A DNA stretch of 64,000 nt. Source: Diprion similis (Eukaryota > Arthropoda > Insecta > Hymenoptera > Diprionidae). The stretch covers positions 17,448,031 through 17,512,030 of the forward strand of contig NC_060106.1 of assembly GCF_021155765.1 (NCBI RefSeq). Reading direction: 5' to 3'. The notes beneath the pieces were generated by a model. It did no database searches. It was not told the origin of the DNA and saw nothing but the letters and a program-made list of their open reading frames with translations. The first letter of the stretch is position 1; every line of letters starts with the position of its first letter. The translations under genes and the position numbers were made by a program. Below are positions 11,901-25,116 of the stretch, one piece after another.

Positions 11901-14900
11901 GTCAAGCTCAAAATAAATAAACGATAGTAATGGAACAGACAATAAGGAAATGCAATTGTATCTCTACTTTTTCCGATAACATCGTTTTGTAAGTCTCTTT
12001 TATTCAAATCAATCACAATTTTGAATAGGTAAAACATGAAAAATTTAAACAATACTAATTTCTTGGTACATTTGTACCCTGCACCGTATTGCATTACTAG
12101 CATCGAGCTGCAGGTATTTGAAACCAAGTTTCCCAAGTTCTCGATGATAGCAGTTTCGCCTCGCGTCCACATACTTATAGTATTTCGCAAAGATCCATGG
12201 CGGTGGTTTATAGTTACAGGTAGAATATTAACGGTTCCTCCGTTAAGCGTAGTATAACTTCTCGTCGACTTCTTTATCTGGATTATCTCAAAAGAAAGCA
12301 TGAGTAATTGCTGGAGTGGGTTAACTGATCGAGCCTCATTAATTGGGTTTCTCGTACAGAAGTAAATCGTAATCATCGCGCGAGAGCTCACGTTGTAGAA
12401 AAATAAAGCAAGCAAGAGAGAGTGGGAGAGAGAGAGAGAGAGATCGAGGTTTGCTTTGAGGCAATTCTCGTCGGCCTTATGAGTGTTTTATACGGGTTTT
12501 ATACGAGCCATGTACTCCGTGTAAAGAGGCGATATATGAGCGTATTAATATAACGAACGATTCGCTCTTCTGATATCAGGGATACTGATGTAGGTACCTA
12601 CCTACGAAGCTGCGCAGTGCAGCCACACAGCATCCCAGCCTCTGGCACCTGCCTCTCGGCCATATATTACATCTTCAATGCGCTGCGCGGCGTCCCTCTT
12701 TCACTTTTCACGCCAGACCAGCCGTCAGCCACGCCCTTAAAGAGGAACCCATTCTCTCATAATTCGAATTTATGAACCCCTTAAACTTTTTCGATTCTGG
12801 AATCGGTCGGTCCTGCGGAGAGGTCCGGTTACACCTTCTTCGGGAAATACGTCCTCAATCTTTCAAGTCCTCGAAACCGCGAACGTTCCGCTCCTTTTTC
12901 ACCCACGATTACCTGCGTTTGTTCCTTTTTATTTTCGTGCCGTCGACCGCAACCTGCGGTTTATCCAACCCAACAGCGTAACACGTCCCGCGGTGAGCAA
13001 ACCGCGAAGAAGAAATTCTTGTTCGTTAAAAACTCACTCGATCTACCATCGAAATCATCACGACTTCTAGAAAAGCTTCGGAAGATTATTTAACGATGAT
13101 AAATTTCACTCTTCACATTTCATTGCCACAACGTCGAACCGATAAGGAAGGTCATCGCATCCACGGACCGCGTTACTCAGATCATGGGTATATAATTACG
13201 TGGTAAAATCTAAATGAAACTATAAAGTTTTTATCCGTCACCCCTAATCTGTATCCGGTAAGCCAGAGTATTTCTCTGTATTCGAGATCACGGACGGTCA
13301 AAGATAAGAATTAAATGTTTCCGCTGATAATCGCCGTTCATCCGAACACATATGAGTGCCATCATTGGAAATGCATGCGGAGATCAGTTTGAAATACGTT
13401 TCACCTCTTCTTTGCGAGCCGATTTTCGCCCATTTATCCATTCAGCCGTTCCTTGTTCAGGCCTCGCCATCTTCTTCTTCCCCCGTTTACAATTCTTTGA
13501 TCAATCCCCTTCCGACGCATCGGGACTACGGCCGTTGTTCGTCGGTCTCTTTGAAGTTTTGGCCGTGGTGTCAGCCATATTTCTTCCGGAACGGCCACTT
13601 AACTCAGCGATTTTTTCGCCGACGCAACGCCTGATCGGCCCCGGTCCCGATCTTTCAACGAAGCCTCTCAGAGGTAGTAAAGTATATAAAGCTGGGAATA
13701 TGCATGTTGGTATACATACATTAAGTTATTTATGCGACAAACGCGAGCGCCTCGGTTCAAATCGCGAGTCGCAAATCGATCAGAAAACAATCCCGATCTC
13801 ATCTCCCATCTCGCATATTGCAAAGTGCGACAATTGTACGCCTAATTGTGTAACCGTGAAAGGCGAAGCATGCTTTTCGCGTTCAAGCTCCTTCGAACGT
13901 CAGAAGTTGGCAGAGATCCATGCAGATGTATTCTGGGTAAAGTGTGCAAACTCTTCCTCATTCCGCATTCTTCGACCATCTGTAGAGATGCGTGTCGTGT
14001 GAGTTTGGTGATGAGTATAACGAAAGAAGGATCAAGATGTAGAGGCAGATCCTGCGCTGGGGGCTTTGCAGCAGACTAAAGAGCCGCGTAGGATAACAGT
14101 TAACAGACGATCTCATTAAACAGCGATTATTACGTAGCACGTAGCAATTTTGATGGGTATTTCGTGGAACAGATGGACGCTGCGCATCCGTCGCAATCCG
14201 GCCAGGCCTGCAGTTCGCGGTACAAGGAGGGCAATTAGATACGAGCTGGTTGATGAAACGGCATGGCTCCCAGGAATCTGCCAGTGTAAATGATCGAGGG
14301 GTAGGCGGAGGACCTCTTCATCTGGCAGTGAACGACGGCCATGGTTAGTAAGGCACGCGAATACCGCAGCTGCTTATCTCTTACACGACGCACGACGATT
14401 TGTTGTCAAATGTCCGATGGTTCGTTGAACTCCATATTGCACTGGCGAGTTATTCATGTTTGAAAATATTTCTCGGAAACTTTCACCGTTGTGTAATCTT
14501 ATGATATGTTTGTAAACAGAGATTGCACGGCGTGCAGTGCGCTTGAATGCGAAAGAGCAAGAGTGAGAGAGATAACGAGAGTGAAAAAGAAGAGGTGAAA
14601 AAGGTCTTCCATTCCATTCCGTTCCGTTCATCTTCTCCAAGGGAACAATTTCTTGAATATATTAAAGTATACGGTCGCGATCTAGCGGCTGATTCACCGT
14701 TCGAAAACGGCGTAACAATTTATCCTGAACTCTCACGATTAGGGGAATCGAAACAACCGGATGTCGAAGAAGAAGCAACCGTCGCGACCTCCGGGGAACG
14801 AAAAGAGCGTCCGCTGTGTCGACCGCCATTACACAGCCATTCGCTGAGCGACGCGACGCTCTGTTCTCTTTGGGTTCGCTACGCTCAAGGCAGCATCTTA

Positions 14901-17900
14901 ACAACTTAATTTCTGACGATAGAGCGAGCCGCTGGACTTTTTTTTCACCTTTTACTTCTTGCCTCCCTTCCACCACCACCACTACGACCACAACCATCGC
15001 CTGGTCCCACCGCAGCCGCTCATCCGCTTCTCTCTTCGTCCCTTTTTACTTGCGACTTTATCCATTTGGGGCTTATGATAAAGAGAGAGAGAGAGAGAGA
15101 GTGGAATTCAGTGATGATGTCAATCGATTTATGTGGTATTGGGGCCAGATATCACACCATTCTTGCTGGATATTCCAGTGCTCGAGAACCGCAACGTAAT
15201 TTATACTGCGTAACTCGGATTTGGAGTTGGAATTACACACGTGCCGGATAATTACAAGACAGCTAAATCCTGGCCATTTAACTCGGCGCATCTTTGTCCT
15301 CGGTCCTGATATTATGTCGTGTTCTTCGTTGGTGTTCTACTCCAGCCCTGCAGAAGAAAACCGGACGTGTTAGATGCGGGACTAGCCAGTGTTCGGGGCA
15401 GTCGAGGATTAAAGCACTCAACGTAGCAGGTGTTGTCACGGTTTTTGTTTCAAAAATATGGGCTCATTTCAAGTCACTGGACCTTGTACGCCTCTAGTGG
15501 TGGAGCTGCGGCAACCCGTAACGAAGCCAATGGAAAAAATCAGACTCTGACTAAATGCACATTATACCCACTTCCTTGACGGTTCACCCAGACCCAACAT
15601 CTATTCGGATACAAGTTTTCCACGAGTCGAAGCACCAGGAATTAGATCTTAATACTTCCACAGCTCAAATCATATGAAAACATAGACTACAGCTGCAAAG
15701 AGCTTTCGTTGGGAAGAGGAATGAGAAAAATGTATGCCTGCATGCTTTATTCGTAGAATTTAACCCAGTTGATCCAAGGTAAAGAAGAAGGTTCGAGTTA
15801 TACGCTATCCGATGTACACACAGCTAGAGGCTAAGGCTCGGCGGTACCTTCGTGTTGTCCATGAGCTTGTTCTCGTGGCGGGTTCTCGGGGTTCGACATC
15901 GCGCGATCTCGCGCTGCCTCTGCAGCCTCGCATCAAAACCAGTTCAGAGATGTTTGGAGAGAGAAAGATCCTCGGAGGAGTATAAAATGAAAGCTGTAGC
16001 ATGGGGAAGAGAGAAAGAGAGAGAGCGAGAGTCCAAGAGTGGAAATGGGAGGGCGGAGGGAACGAGAGAGAAGTTCGGAGTGAGTGAGAGAGAGAAGGCG
16101 ACTGGTCCGGCACGTCTTCATTAGACCAGCATCTCGACCCTGACATTGGCGTCGAATTTCAGTGTCGTAGGAACCAATTGAGATGGAAATTTAATCGGTT
16201 TTTGTTTATCGCGGTAGTTCTTTTGCCGGAGGAGCAATTACAGACGGTATTATTACACACATCGTCCTCGTCTCAAGACGACCGTCTCTCGCCTTCCGGT
16301 ATCCGATTTATTGCGACTGTCACGAATTCTGCACGCTTCGATGTCCGATTCGATGATTTTCGGCCTGACAGGTCGATGCGAATCGAATTCATGATCTCAA
16401 CAGTTTTAACGAGCTCCGGATGTGACTCACTGCGTAGCAGTAGAGGAGGAAGTGAATGCAGGCGCATTGGAATTTTACGCCTGTCCCGCGTCGTGAATTC
16501 CGTAGGCCAAGAGTTTGACCACCTCAACGTGCATCTTCGTCGTCGCCGCGTATGGTAATCAACGGATGTTGAAAAACTGATAAAAATTCCCTTCGAAAGT
16601 CGCGCTCGACTCGCGGCTTCCAGCTTCCCGACTCTGACGCCGATGCTTCGTGCTTCCACCACCTCAGGGGCGAGATCAAAGCAGCCGAAACACGTTAACA
16701 AATCGTGGTAACTACGCGTCGTCCTACACCAGTACGAGTTGCAGTAAACTGGCCTAGTAATGCTGTACGAGTCCATGGTGAACACCGTAAATCCATGTGA
16801 TCCTCGCGTTCCTGCCATGCAGGCATCGCTCAACCCTTTTCTTTGATGCCTCGACACCACGCCAAGAATCTGTAGGAAGCTTTAGGGTTGCGAGAAGTAA
16901 AAATAATTACCGAAAAACTAGGGTAATAACACCATGGGCTCCATTCATATCACGATTCTCTAAAGATCTTGCCGACCGATGTTACTCACGCAGCGGACTT
17001 TCTTGGTCGATACGAAGAAGAAATTAGTGTCAAAGAAGTGCACAATGCCCTGTGCCTTCGCTCTCTGGAGTAATATTGGTTTTTATATTAAATTTTACCT
17101 ACTTTTTACACAGCTTACAACCGCCGCGCTTCGATGGCTTTTTTGCGGCAATTTTGTCACGGTATTCTCCTTTTGAAAGGCCGTCGGGAGGCTGAGGATG
17201 AGAAGGAGAGCGACTAGAGATGAGGAGGGAAGAAGACGAGAAGGGGTTTCGAGGAGTTTTTGAACCGAGGCGACGTGCGACGAGGAGGTGCTTCGACGGC
17301 TAAACGCGGAGCTGCATATATATGTATATATGTATACAGTAGTGAAATGTCTCCTTCGCTTAGTGCCTAGTGGCGTCTTTTTCTGAACTCCTTTTTCCTC
17401 GCCTCTCTTTTCTTTTCTTTGAACACAAAGAGCAGATGTTGTTGACGCTTCTACCGGGCCACTAATGATATTTGAGAAAAGCTGCAGCTACTTATATACC
17501 TACATCGAATCCGTAGGAGGAGAGCCGGATTTGAGCCGCATCTTTGTTTTTTCACGTCCTGGTTGAATGTAATTTACAGAATTGTGTCATCTCCACAAGG
17601 TTGAGTGAGGTGCGAAGAAAAACAACGTTCATTCCGGTTTTTACCGCGGGGACGACGTCCAATTTTCGTCCCCTTCAATTTTAATCCCGATTTTTAGTAT
17701 GCTCGGGGAGACGGTTAAAAGGGGCCAATCACGGTTTTCGGTAGACAAGCAACAAGCAGGGGAAAGAAAAAAAATCGTTGTTTCTTGTTTACATCATAAA
17801 GTTTTCACCGATGATCTCATCTCGTCGAGAATACAACCGAAAGGTACGTGGATTCTTCGTTCAGACATTACGACTTATATGCATGCGAGTATGTTAAATA

Positions 17901-18507
17901 TATTCGTATTTTACATATTTCATCATTTGACAGCTGAGCGTAATCGGTAAAGTGATATATTTTTTACACAGAGATATGAAGCTCGATTAGCGTTCTGGTA
18001 CCACATAGTTGATTTCTAAATAACAGGTACACAATGTATTACCTGAATTACCCGTTGGCGATATTCCGGGTGAATCCGAATTGTACGTATACAGGCTTCT
18101 ACGTGATCTAATACAATTACACACCTTTGTAGTCACAAAAATATTCAAAGGTTTCCTCCAGTTACAATACTTTCATTGCTAAAATATGGATATCTTGATA
18201 TCGACGTTTAGGGTCATATTGGTCGTGTATATCGTGGTCCGGAAGTGACGTCACCAGCGGAGAAGAAGGGGTCAGGTAACCGCTACGAATTCTAACACCG
18301 TACATTACCTATAATCATAATGAAAACGCACGTGGGCGTTGCGGTAATGCCCGGGTACGACACAAAAAATTACAGATAACTTCATCGTCTTCTCGTGTGG
18401 ATCGATATTTTTTTTAAATATTTTTTTTCTTTTTTGCAGGATAGATGCAGAGTTGCCGACATATTCCCGAGGGACTGCTAAATTGCAGCGTCAATGGACG
18501 TTTGTTG
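8976..18507. other. About 9.5 kb intergenic DNA with no supportable gene
   Basis: Open frames up to 216 codons occur (13352-14002 +, 11789-12415 -, 16273-16860 -), but none shows a domain, signal peptide or plausible exon chain. The middle part (about 12.4-17.5 kb) is less AT-rich than the rest and contains GA-repeat tracts. A regulatory or non-coding transcript role cannot be judged from sequence alone. Confidence 0.55.
12415..12443 (+). repeat. (GA)n simple repeat
   Basis: A nearly pure GA dinucleotide tract. Similar tracts lie at about 15081-15101 and 15998-16030. GA tracts can bind GAGA-factor-like proteins in insects; whether these do is unknown. Confidence 0.85.
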
Positions 18508-21376
18508 TTACTTCTTAGAATCGGTCCGGATCAGGTCGAACTTCCAAACCTTGTTAGGCTCAATTTCAACGACATAGAGCGCAGTTTCGTTCGGGCAAAC
18601 GGCGATGGCGTGGGGCTGTGTAAATTTCTGAAAAAACGTATACATAGGTATAAGGAAATTAGTTGATCAAGATGCAAAGGCGGCAGAAATACGTGTGTTA
18701 TTACCCCCTTACAAACGAAGCCAAAAAACCTTCCTGACACGGGCAATCACGCGATTAAGCAAAATGGCCGAAAAAGTGACGTGAGGAAAGAGACTCCCGA
18801 CAGTTTCGGGAACTCGATGGCATACATGTGTAAGGTATGGTGGCACGGTGACGAAAAAGAGACATGCATGATATTATTATGTGATAAAAAATAAATGACA
18901 GTAATCAATCGAAAGAAGGCAATAAGCTCGCGAATCAAGTTCTACACACTCTAGAGCTGTTCGACTGTTCGGTTCGGCTGTGCAGGTGTAATCATCGAAA
19001 GTGATCTTTCGTGTCTGCCAGTGTATAATCATAATTTGTAATTTCGAACACACACATATACTAGAGTATTTTCAATATAGCTACAAAGAACCATTCATTT
19101 TCGCCTCGGGGCGCAATCATTCCTCAGGAAAATGACGGCGCGGCGTCGTTAAACCCCCTTAATGTCTTCATCGTGAGCTTGCGCCACATGGGCGGAAGTT
19201 GGTCGATGCTTGGGTTCGCGATTTTTAAAACACGGGGCCGAGAGCTGCGCGGCCCGATCGTGAGCTGCGGTCTGGAGCCCGAGCAATTTTCTTTTTTCAC
19301 CCATCAACTACACTCGGGACCTTTCGACGCAAAAATATCCTGCATGGCTACTCACGAGGTAGCCAACATTTTAATAAAATTCAATTAGCTAACCAGTTCC
19401 ATTTACAAAGCGTCGCTAATTTTAATCACCTCGCTAGTACGGAACAGCCTCCAACGGCTGAAGCCTAATGGCTTTGCAGCTGTGGCTAAATTACTACGTA
19501 TATATATATAATAAACCGCCATCAATTCGACGTCTTTCAAGCTCCGCCGAATGAAACCTCGAGTTAACAAAACACTGCGATTTTTTCTCATCAATTCAAA
19601 TTTTCACAATTCACTTACGCTCGATACCGGTGTCCAGTGATCAACGACTCTTTCTGTTCTGGGGTCCAGGGTGAAACCTCTCACCGGAATCATCGGCGAC
19701 GTTGGACCATTTACGGCGTAGATGTAATTGCCTGCCGGAATGAGATTGAAATTGAGTAATTCATTCTGACGTAACATCTGATCCTAAAACCCTTCGAGTA
19801 ACCCTGAACTTCTCACCGTACGCTGCAACACCGAACACTCTTCCGAGATCAGGCTGCTGAATGGTCAAAGGAGGACTTCGCGTCCGCGATCTTTTGAGAC
19901 CCACGTTTGGACAGGTGACCCTCATATTCTCTCGGTCAGCGATGCAGACGACATCGAGTTCCGGAAGAAGAGCCAAACCATGAGGAACTTGCAGGGATAA
20001 GAATTCTGCGGAATGAAAATAACGGGAGCAGTTATCCCACTTGCAATGTTTCTGGTGTTTTCCATACAAAAGTCGATCAAGTATTTCTGCAGACTGACCT
20101 CCGGGCTGCGGAATGACTTCGAGTAGACCTCCGGCCGCATTGAAGACCATGATTCGGTTGTTGCAGTAACCATCAGCGACTATTATTTCCCCGGCTGGCG
20201 CGACGGCGACTGTTGTCGGCTGGCAAAAGTGGGCCGAATCGCTACCAGGTTGGAACCTCTGCCCTAATATGAGGCTCGGATTTCTGGCATTCCTTCGAAA
20301 CTGTTACGTACAAACGAACGTAATGAAGAACACGTCAGCATAAAAATTGTACCAACTCTCATCTTCTCGGTTGGTGATCTCATTTTCCTTAACTACAGTT
20401 TTACCTTGAACACTTGGTGGAGGGCGACGTCCGTTAACCACACGTTACCGTACACATCAATATGCAGACCGTGAGGCATGTAAAAGAGACTCTTTCCCCA
20501 GCCTTCGATTACCTCACCGGTTACAGGGTCCAGGGTAAGCACTGTGTTCTGAAGGATTGGTCCTCGGGTCAGCTCTTGGTAGTGATAACTCGAGTTGAAC
20601 GTACTGTGCTCAGAAAAAAGACGGTGATACGAGGTTACGCAAGCTCCAAATTTAATGCTTGGCAAAATGCTTGCAATGGAGGAACTGGCTGCCTTGTACA
20701 ATTCACATTGAAAATCTATGCAAACCACAAGTAGGTAGGCTCGACCTTAAATGAAAATACTTACGAATATTCCCACGTGTGATGACCACGGTGAAAAATC
20801 ACGGGTCTTCCATTCCAATCCACGGCGACACCCGATATTTGACCCAAACTCTCCGGCCCACGCCAAGTCGGGTTTTCCTCTGGACGAGGTGGTTGTTCTT
20901 CTTCGAACACTGACACTTCATTCTGTTGATTACGAAGCAAGATTTATCGTCGATAATACGCAAGGTATGCAGGTCGTGAAAACGGGGAATATTAACGCGA
21001 TGTCAGATAGGCTTATATAATTCTACGTAATCTGTATCAAGGAAAACTTCTTCATCCCTTGTAGTCTGGACTTAACGATTCTACACGTTTCTGGTCTCCC
21101 TTGGCCTCGATTTAAAGAATTAAATATTCCAGCGTCAAGAGTGACGAATTTTTTTTTTTTGTTTATTTAGAGGCGGAATTATATCCGCCAAATGGGCTGA
21201 ACTGCACTCACCTCTATCTCGTCGAGTCGTTGTCGTAAAAGTTCTCTTATCTCCCCGTAGAATGTTTCGCCGAGACGGGGTCTAGCGTAATTGTTGATGA
21301 TTCGAGCCTCGCTAAATACGGCGACGAGCACCAGAAGGGGAAGGAAGAGCGTCAAGTAACTTGTCGAAAGTGTCAT
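18508..21376 (-). CDS. Peptidyl-alpha-hydroxyglycine alpha-amidating lyase (PAL), complete, 7 exons, 381 aa
   Basis: PAL cleaves peptidyl-alpha-hydroxyglycine to the alpha-amidated peptide plus glyoxylate, the last step in making amidated neuropeptides in the secretory pathway. In insects it is encoded separately from the monooxygenase PHM. Coding exons on the minus strand are 21376-21212, 20922-20765, 20603-20405, 20300-20099, 20005-19817, 19731-19619 and 18627-18508 (stop TAA). All have gt/ag borders and the frame closes at 1146 bases. Residues 1-21 form a signal peptide (leucine/valine-rich core), and the start is the first ATG before it. The body is an NHL-type beta-propeller with blade motifs such as GNVWLTDVALHQVF and GEIIVADGYCNNRI. 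Three Pro-His motifs (PHG at His152, PHG at His250, PHA at His348) match the expected three zinc-binding histidines. Drosophila has Pal1 and Pal2, and I cannot say which this matches. A 990-base intron precedes the last exon. Confidence 0.95.
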
Positions 21377-23065
21377 GGCGTCTTCTGCCTTGGCGATGCT
21401 TGTGGGACGTTTGGAAGCAGGTCGATAGCAGCATGCGCAACAACCGTCGACGATATCGAGCTCCGCGACTTATTCGGTCCGGGTCTCAACTAAATTGGAA
21501 TTTGCGGGTGATAATATGATAGCGACGCCTATAACGACCCGTGGTTGGCTCTCATCTCGCGTCAGAAACTACCTTGACGAATACAATCAGCTGTTTTAAG
21601 ATTTTTTTTTTTTTATCTGACACCAAGTTACGCATGTTTTTCCAAAGATTTTTTGAGTCACAAATTGAAGCTGTGCATCACAAAAGAAAATTGTATTCTT
21701 ATTGTTCGCCGCAAAAAATGAAAAAACATTGCAACGAATTGAGCCATGGTTAGTCTGATATTCTTTGTAGTATTCGAAGTTATAGCGAAGACCGGTGGAA
21801 ACTGATGTACACGTTTGTGTATACCTTGCTTTTACAGTGTTCGATCTCAGGCAAGGGATGTTTTTTGGAGAGGAAAAGACGAAGAGAAAAAAAAAAATCT
21901 CCCGGGTCAGGCGGTTCGTCTGATAAATTTATTTCCAACACTTGCTGACACCCCGAGTCTTTCTCGCTTTGAAAAATTTCAAAGGAGGAAAATGAAAGAA
22001 ATAACACCCTGCCCCAGGGAGCCGGGATGGGATCTAGCTTTGCTAAGCGCTTGACGAGGGTCAACGCGCGTTTCTACCCGATAACAAATCGACTTTGGGG
22101 CTCAAATTCCGAAACCTGAATTATCGCTGGCAACCCTGCGGGCGAGGACCGATCACGCCCCGTGCTGGACACACTCGACAATTTCGAGTTGACTTTGTAG
22201 ATGATTTTTTATTTTTTTTTATGTTCATTCTATCCTGCAGTCTTTGGAATTAGCTATGGACACATTCATTTGCAACGATCATCCATACAGCATCGAGAAA
22301 TCGCGAAGCTGTATAGAATGACGTACATAATCACAATAATTCACAATTTTTCTTTTTATTTGTATAATATTGAGAAGGTATAAGAAAATAATAAATACCA
22401 ATAAACATTGAGATATCACCTACGTTATTATATTTATATAGTATAATAATATTGTCGCAAACTTGTTTCTCTTGCTACTGCGCGAATATCGCGGCAATAA
22501 TTGTAACGATTAAAATTCTATGAGTACATTTACTGTTATGCTTGCAGATCTAAAATTGTAAGAAAAATTGATAATCTGATCCTCTACCGCAATCTTATAT
22601 TTTCATCTATTTTCCCTACTGATAGTCGTTGCATCACATGTTCGTTTAATAAGTTATAATTTTGTTCGACTCTATTCATCGCAATTCTCGATGTACAATT
22701 TTTTCAATCTTAGTCTATCATTGTTCGTTTTAAATTGTGGCTCATAAACGTCAGTGTCAACCCATCCTCCCGTTTCTCTCTGCAAAATCAGCATTCACCC
22801 GAGCCATTAGTCCCTCAACCACAAGAAGTGCAATCATCGCAAAACAATTCGAAATAAATTACAAATCATCATTCAATCAACTAATTCCAACGTTGGTTCT
22901 GTTCTCCTAGTATACGAAAATTTTATCAACGATTACTCCAAGCGAATCGTCAGATTCGCGAAAAGTTGTGCAGAAAGGATGTCCATGCAACCATAGCTAG
23001 AAGTCCGTCAATCTTGGTGAATTCAACCCAGCATCTTTGCGGGCTGTCATCACGGCCCTGATGGA
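21377..23065. other. Intergenic DNA between PAL and the cysteine-rich peptide gene
   Basis: No gene is supported. The left part should hold the PAL 5' UTR and promoter. The AT-rich right part (about 22200-22950) is probably 3' UTR and flank of the upstream minus-strand peptide gene; an AATAAA on the minus strand lies near 22352. No core promoter motif could be fixed. Confidence 0.5.
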
Positions 23066-23886
23066 CTATTTTTGGATTTCCCGTGCCAAGGAAGTCTCCG
23101 GTTGGGTCCAAATGTACCCGGTCCTGGTCATGCTGCAGTGAGCGTCGTAGTAGCGACCTGGTGCCCTGCAGTACGACCATCGTGGACAACGGCAACGAAA
23201 TTTGCTGTGAAATTCCTCCTTGCAAACTTCGTTCCACCAGCAAGTCCTCTGGTAAAAATATGAAAACAGTCAAAAGTTAATCTGGATTATCAAAGAAACG
23301 AGGAAAGCGAAAGGGAGGTCTACCTCTGCCAGATATCCTCTGACGCTTTGGTCACTGTAGTTTCGCTTGGTGATCACGTGCTTTGCCTGCGCTGCGAAGA
23401 TCACTCGCGTGCAAATCGCTAAGAGCAGAAGGAGGCAAAGCTTGATCCCATTCTGAAAGAAAAAGTCCGATTAGACGTAAAATTATAACGACACAATTCC
23501 TCATTGATGAACACATGAATTTCGGTAAACACAAGAATTCGCAATCACAATAAAGGATTGAGGAATTGATTTCTCAACTGTAGAATGGTTAAAGAATTGC
23601 ATATACGAAGAACAAGAAGGAGAAATGTATCACATAAACTGCGAACAAATTTTGGGAAAAAGTTGCGGGGAAAACGGGGCGTCAATACTTTTCGCATCTG
23701 GAAAAAGTGCGCAACAGCTGCTAGTGTAGCAACAGTTCCTTGCGATCGATCAGCCGTACATCTGGGGGATATTTGAGGCTACCATTGCGGTACGAAATGA
23801 AGTAAAATGAAATAGTACAGATAGCTAATATTGAGGTAGCAAATACTCACTTCCTGACAAATCCGGTTCTGTTTATTGGAGCTCAT
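23066..23886 (-). CDS. Secreted six-cysteine peptide precursor, family not recognised, 3 exons, 115 aa
   Basis: Exons are 23886-23851 (12 codons), 23452-23324 (43 codons) and 23248-23066 (60 codons plus TAG). All junctions are phase 0 with gt/ag borders (donors gtgagt and gtagac). After a short polar N terminus, residues 17-33 form a leucine-rich hydrophobic core, as in a secretion signal with a longer n-region. A dibasic Lys41-Arg42 could be a prohormone-convertase site. The last exon encodes a compact cysteine domain with Cys58, 64, 74, 76, 82 and 93 (spacing C-x5-C-x9-C-x1-C-x5-C-x10-C), rich in Trp and Tyr (CWWNEVC, CPRWSYC, PGRYYDAHC), then a 22-residue tail containing TGYIWTQP. I do not recognise the family. 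An endogenous hormone-like or extracellular signalling peptide is the likeliest guess. It lies 1.7 kb upstream of PAL on the same strand and head-to-head with NDUFS4. The first coding exon is the least certain part. Confidence 0.78.
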
Positions 23887-25116
23887 TATTGCGTGCCTGT
23901 TCGCACGTTTGATAGGCGAGCTTAGGACAGAAGGTGGAAACTAAAAATATGAATAGACTCGACAAGCATGGCCCTCCGATTACGGAAACTCAGGGAATGC
24001 GATATGATCCGACGTCGGCCGACATTGCCGCAACGAGTTCCTCCGAGCATGCGTCCTGCTTACTAAAAAGCTGCGATACCCGAAATCTAGCTGACTGATT
24101 TAGGACAGGTCATCCTGCCCATCGAACAACTGATTTGACAAATTTTTATTTCAATTAACTCTGGACTCATTGTCAGGTGGATTTCAGGGTGAGGAGCTGC
24201 TACGAGAGGTCATTGGATTGTCTATTAATATTGTCATCGCGTGCAATGATGTCCCAGATTGTGAAACGTCGGCTCATTTATACTTTATCAAACTTGATTT
24301 TCTCGGGAAAATTCGACTGTCGATTATTATGGATTGGAAATATCCATTTCTGAATTTATTTTTTGCAGCACTCGAAGTGAGACTTGCATCGGAAATACGA
24401 TTAGATGTATGTACATACATATTTTTAAAATATGTTTTACATGTTTGGTCGCGATATCTATATAGGAAGAAATTAGTTCCAGAAAGTTGAACCTATCGCA
24501 AAAGATTCAGTTGTGCTGAATAGAAAATTTTACAATTGTGGGAATGAAAAGGAACAGTTATTTACGGTCTAACATTTAATAGAATCAAGAGTTTAATGGA
24601 ATCATTTTATCAGATGCAAACACTATTTCAATTAGAATTGTTAAAGATAATGGAATGAATTTACACACTTTCAAATATCATTTTTTCATAATATTCCACA
24701 GTAAATAAAAATAGGTATGTGACGAATTTCTGTAGAATGTCATCGTTAAAATAAAGATGAGTAGAATTTTCCTTGTCCCAATATACTCCGAGAAAGAAAA
24801 AATAATGAATTGATTGTAAATAAAATATGAGGCGTAATTAAAGTATAAAATCGTGGTGGTACAAAAGTTAACAGAGTGAGAATCTGCTCCAGAAACAAAT
24901 TTAGCTGACACGTAATCCGAATGAAAATCAAAATTGGCGGTCGTCGATGTGCCAGTTGCCTATCTTACCTTCCGAGTCAACGCTGCATCTGATGGTTATT
25001 CCAAAGCTGCATGAGGCGCTAGGGTACCGTGTGGTGTATGCATCTGCATTTGACACTGCTGCACAGTGTTTGCAACGTCTTCTGCTACCAGATATTCATC
25101 ACACCTTGGCAGAAAA
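23887..25116. other. Divergent intergenic region between the cysteine-rich peptide gene (-) and NDUFS4 (+)
   Basis: About 1.2 kb separates the two start codons, so both promoters should lie here. Open frames at 24170-24490 and 24678-24911 show no protein features and look incidental. No TATA box or initiator could be assigned with confidence. Confidence 0.5.

Noticed and set aside
11789-12415. 208-codon minus-strand open frame
   Set aside because: The composition follows the AT-rich DNA and there is no recognisable protein feature.
13750-13772. tRNA T-arm-like ggttcaaatc
   Set aside because: No matching acceptor stem, D-arm or anticodon arm could be built around it.
13352-14002. 216-codon plus-strand open frame
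   Set aside because: No domain, no signal or membrane pattern beyond chance, no splice partners; overlapping frames are open too.
15981-15987. TATA-box-like tataaaa next to GA repeats
   Set aside because: No transcript or coding exon follows within reach on the plus strand; it is a common word by chance.
16273-16860. 195-codon minus-strand open frame
   Set aside because: Arg/Ser-rich translation of GC-rich DNA with no domain or exon context.
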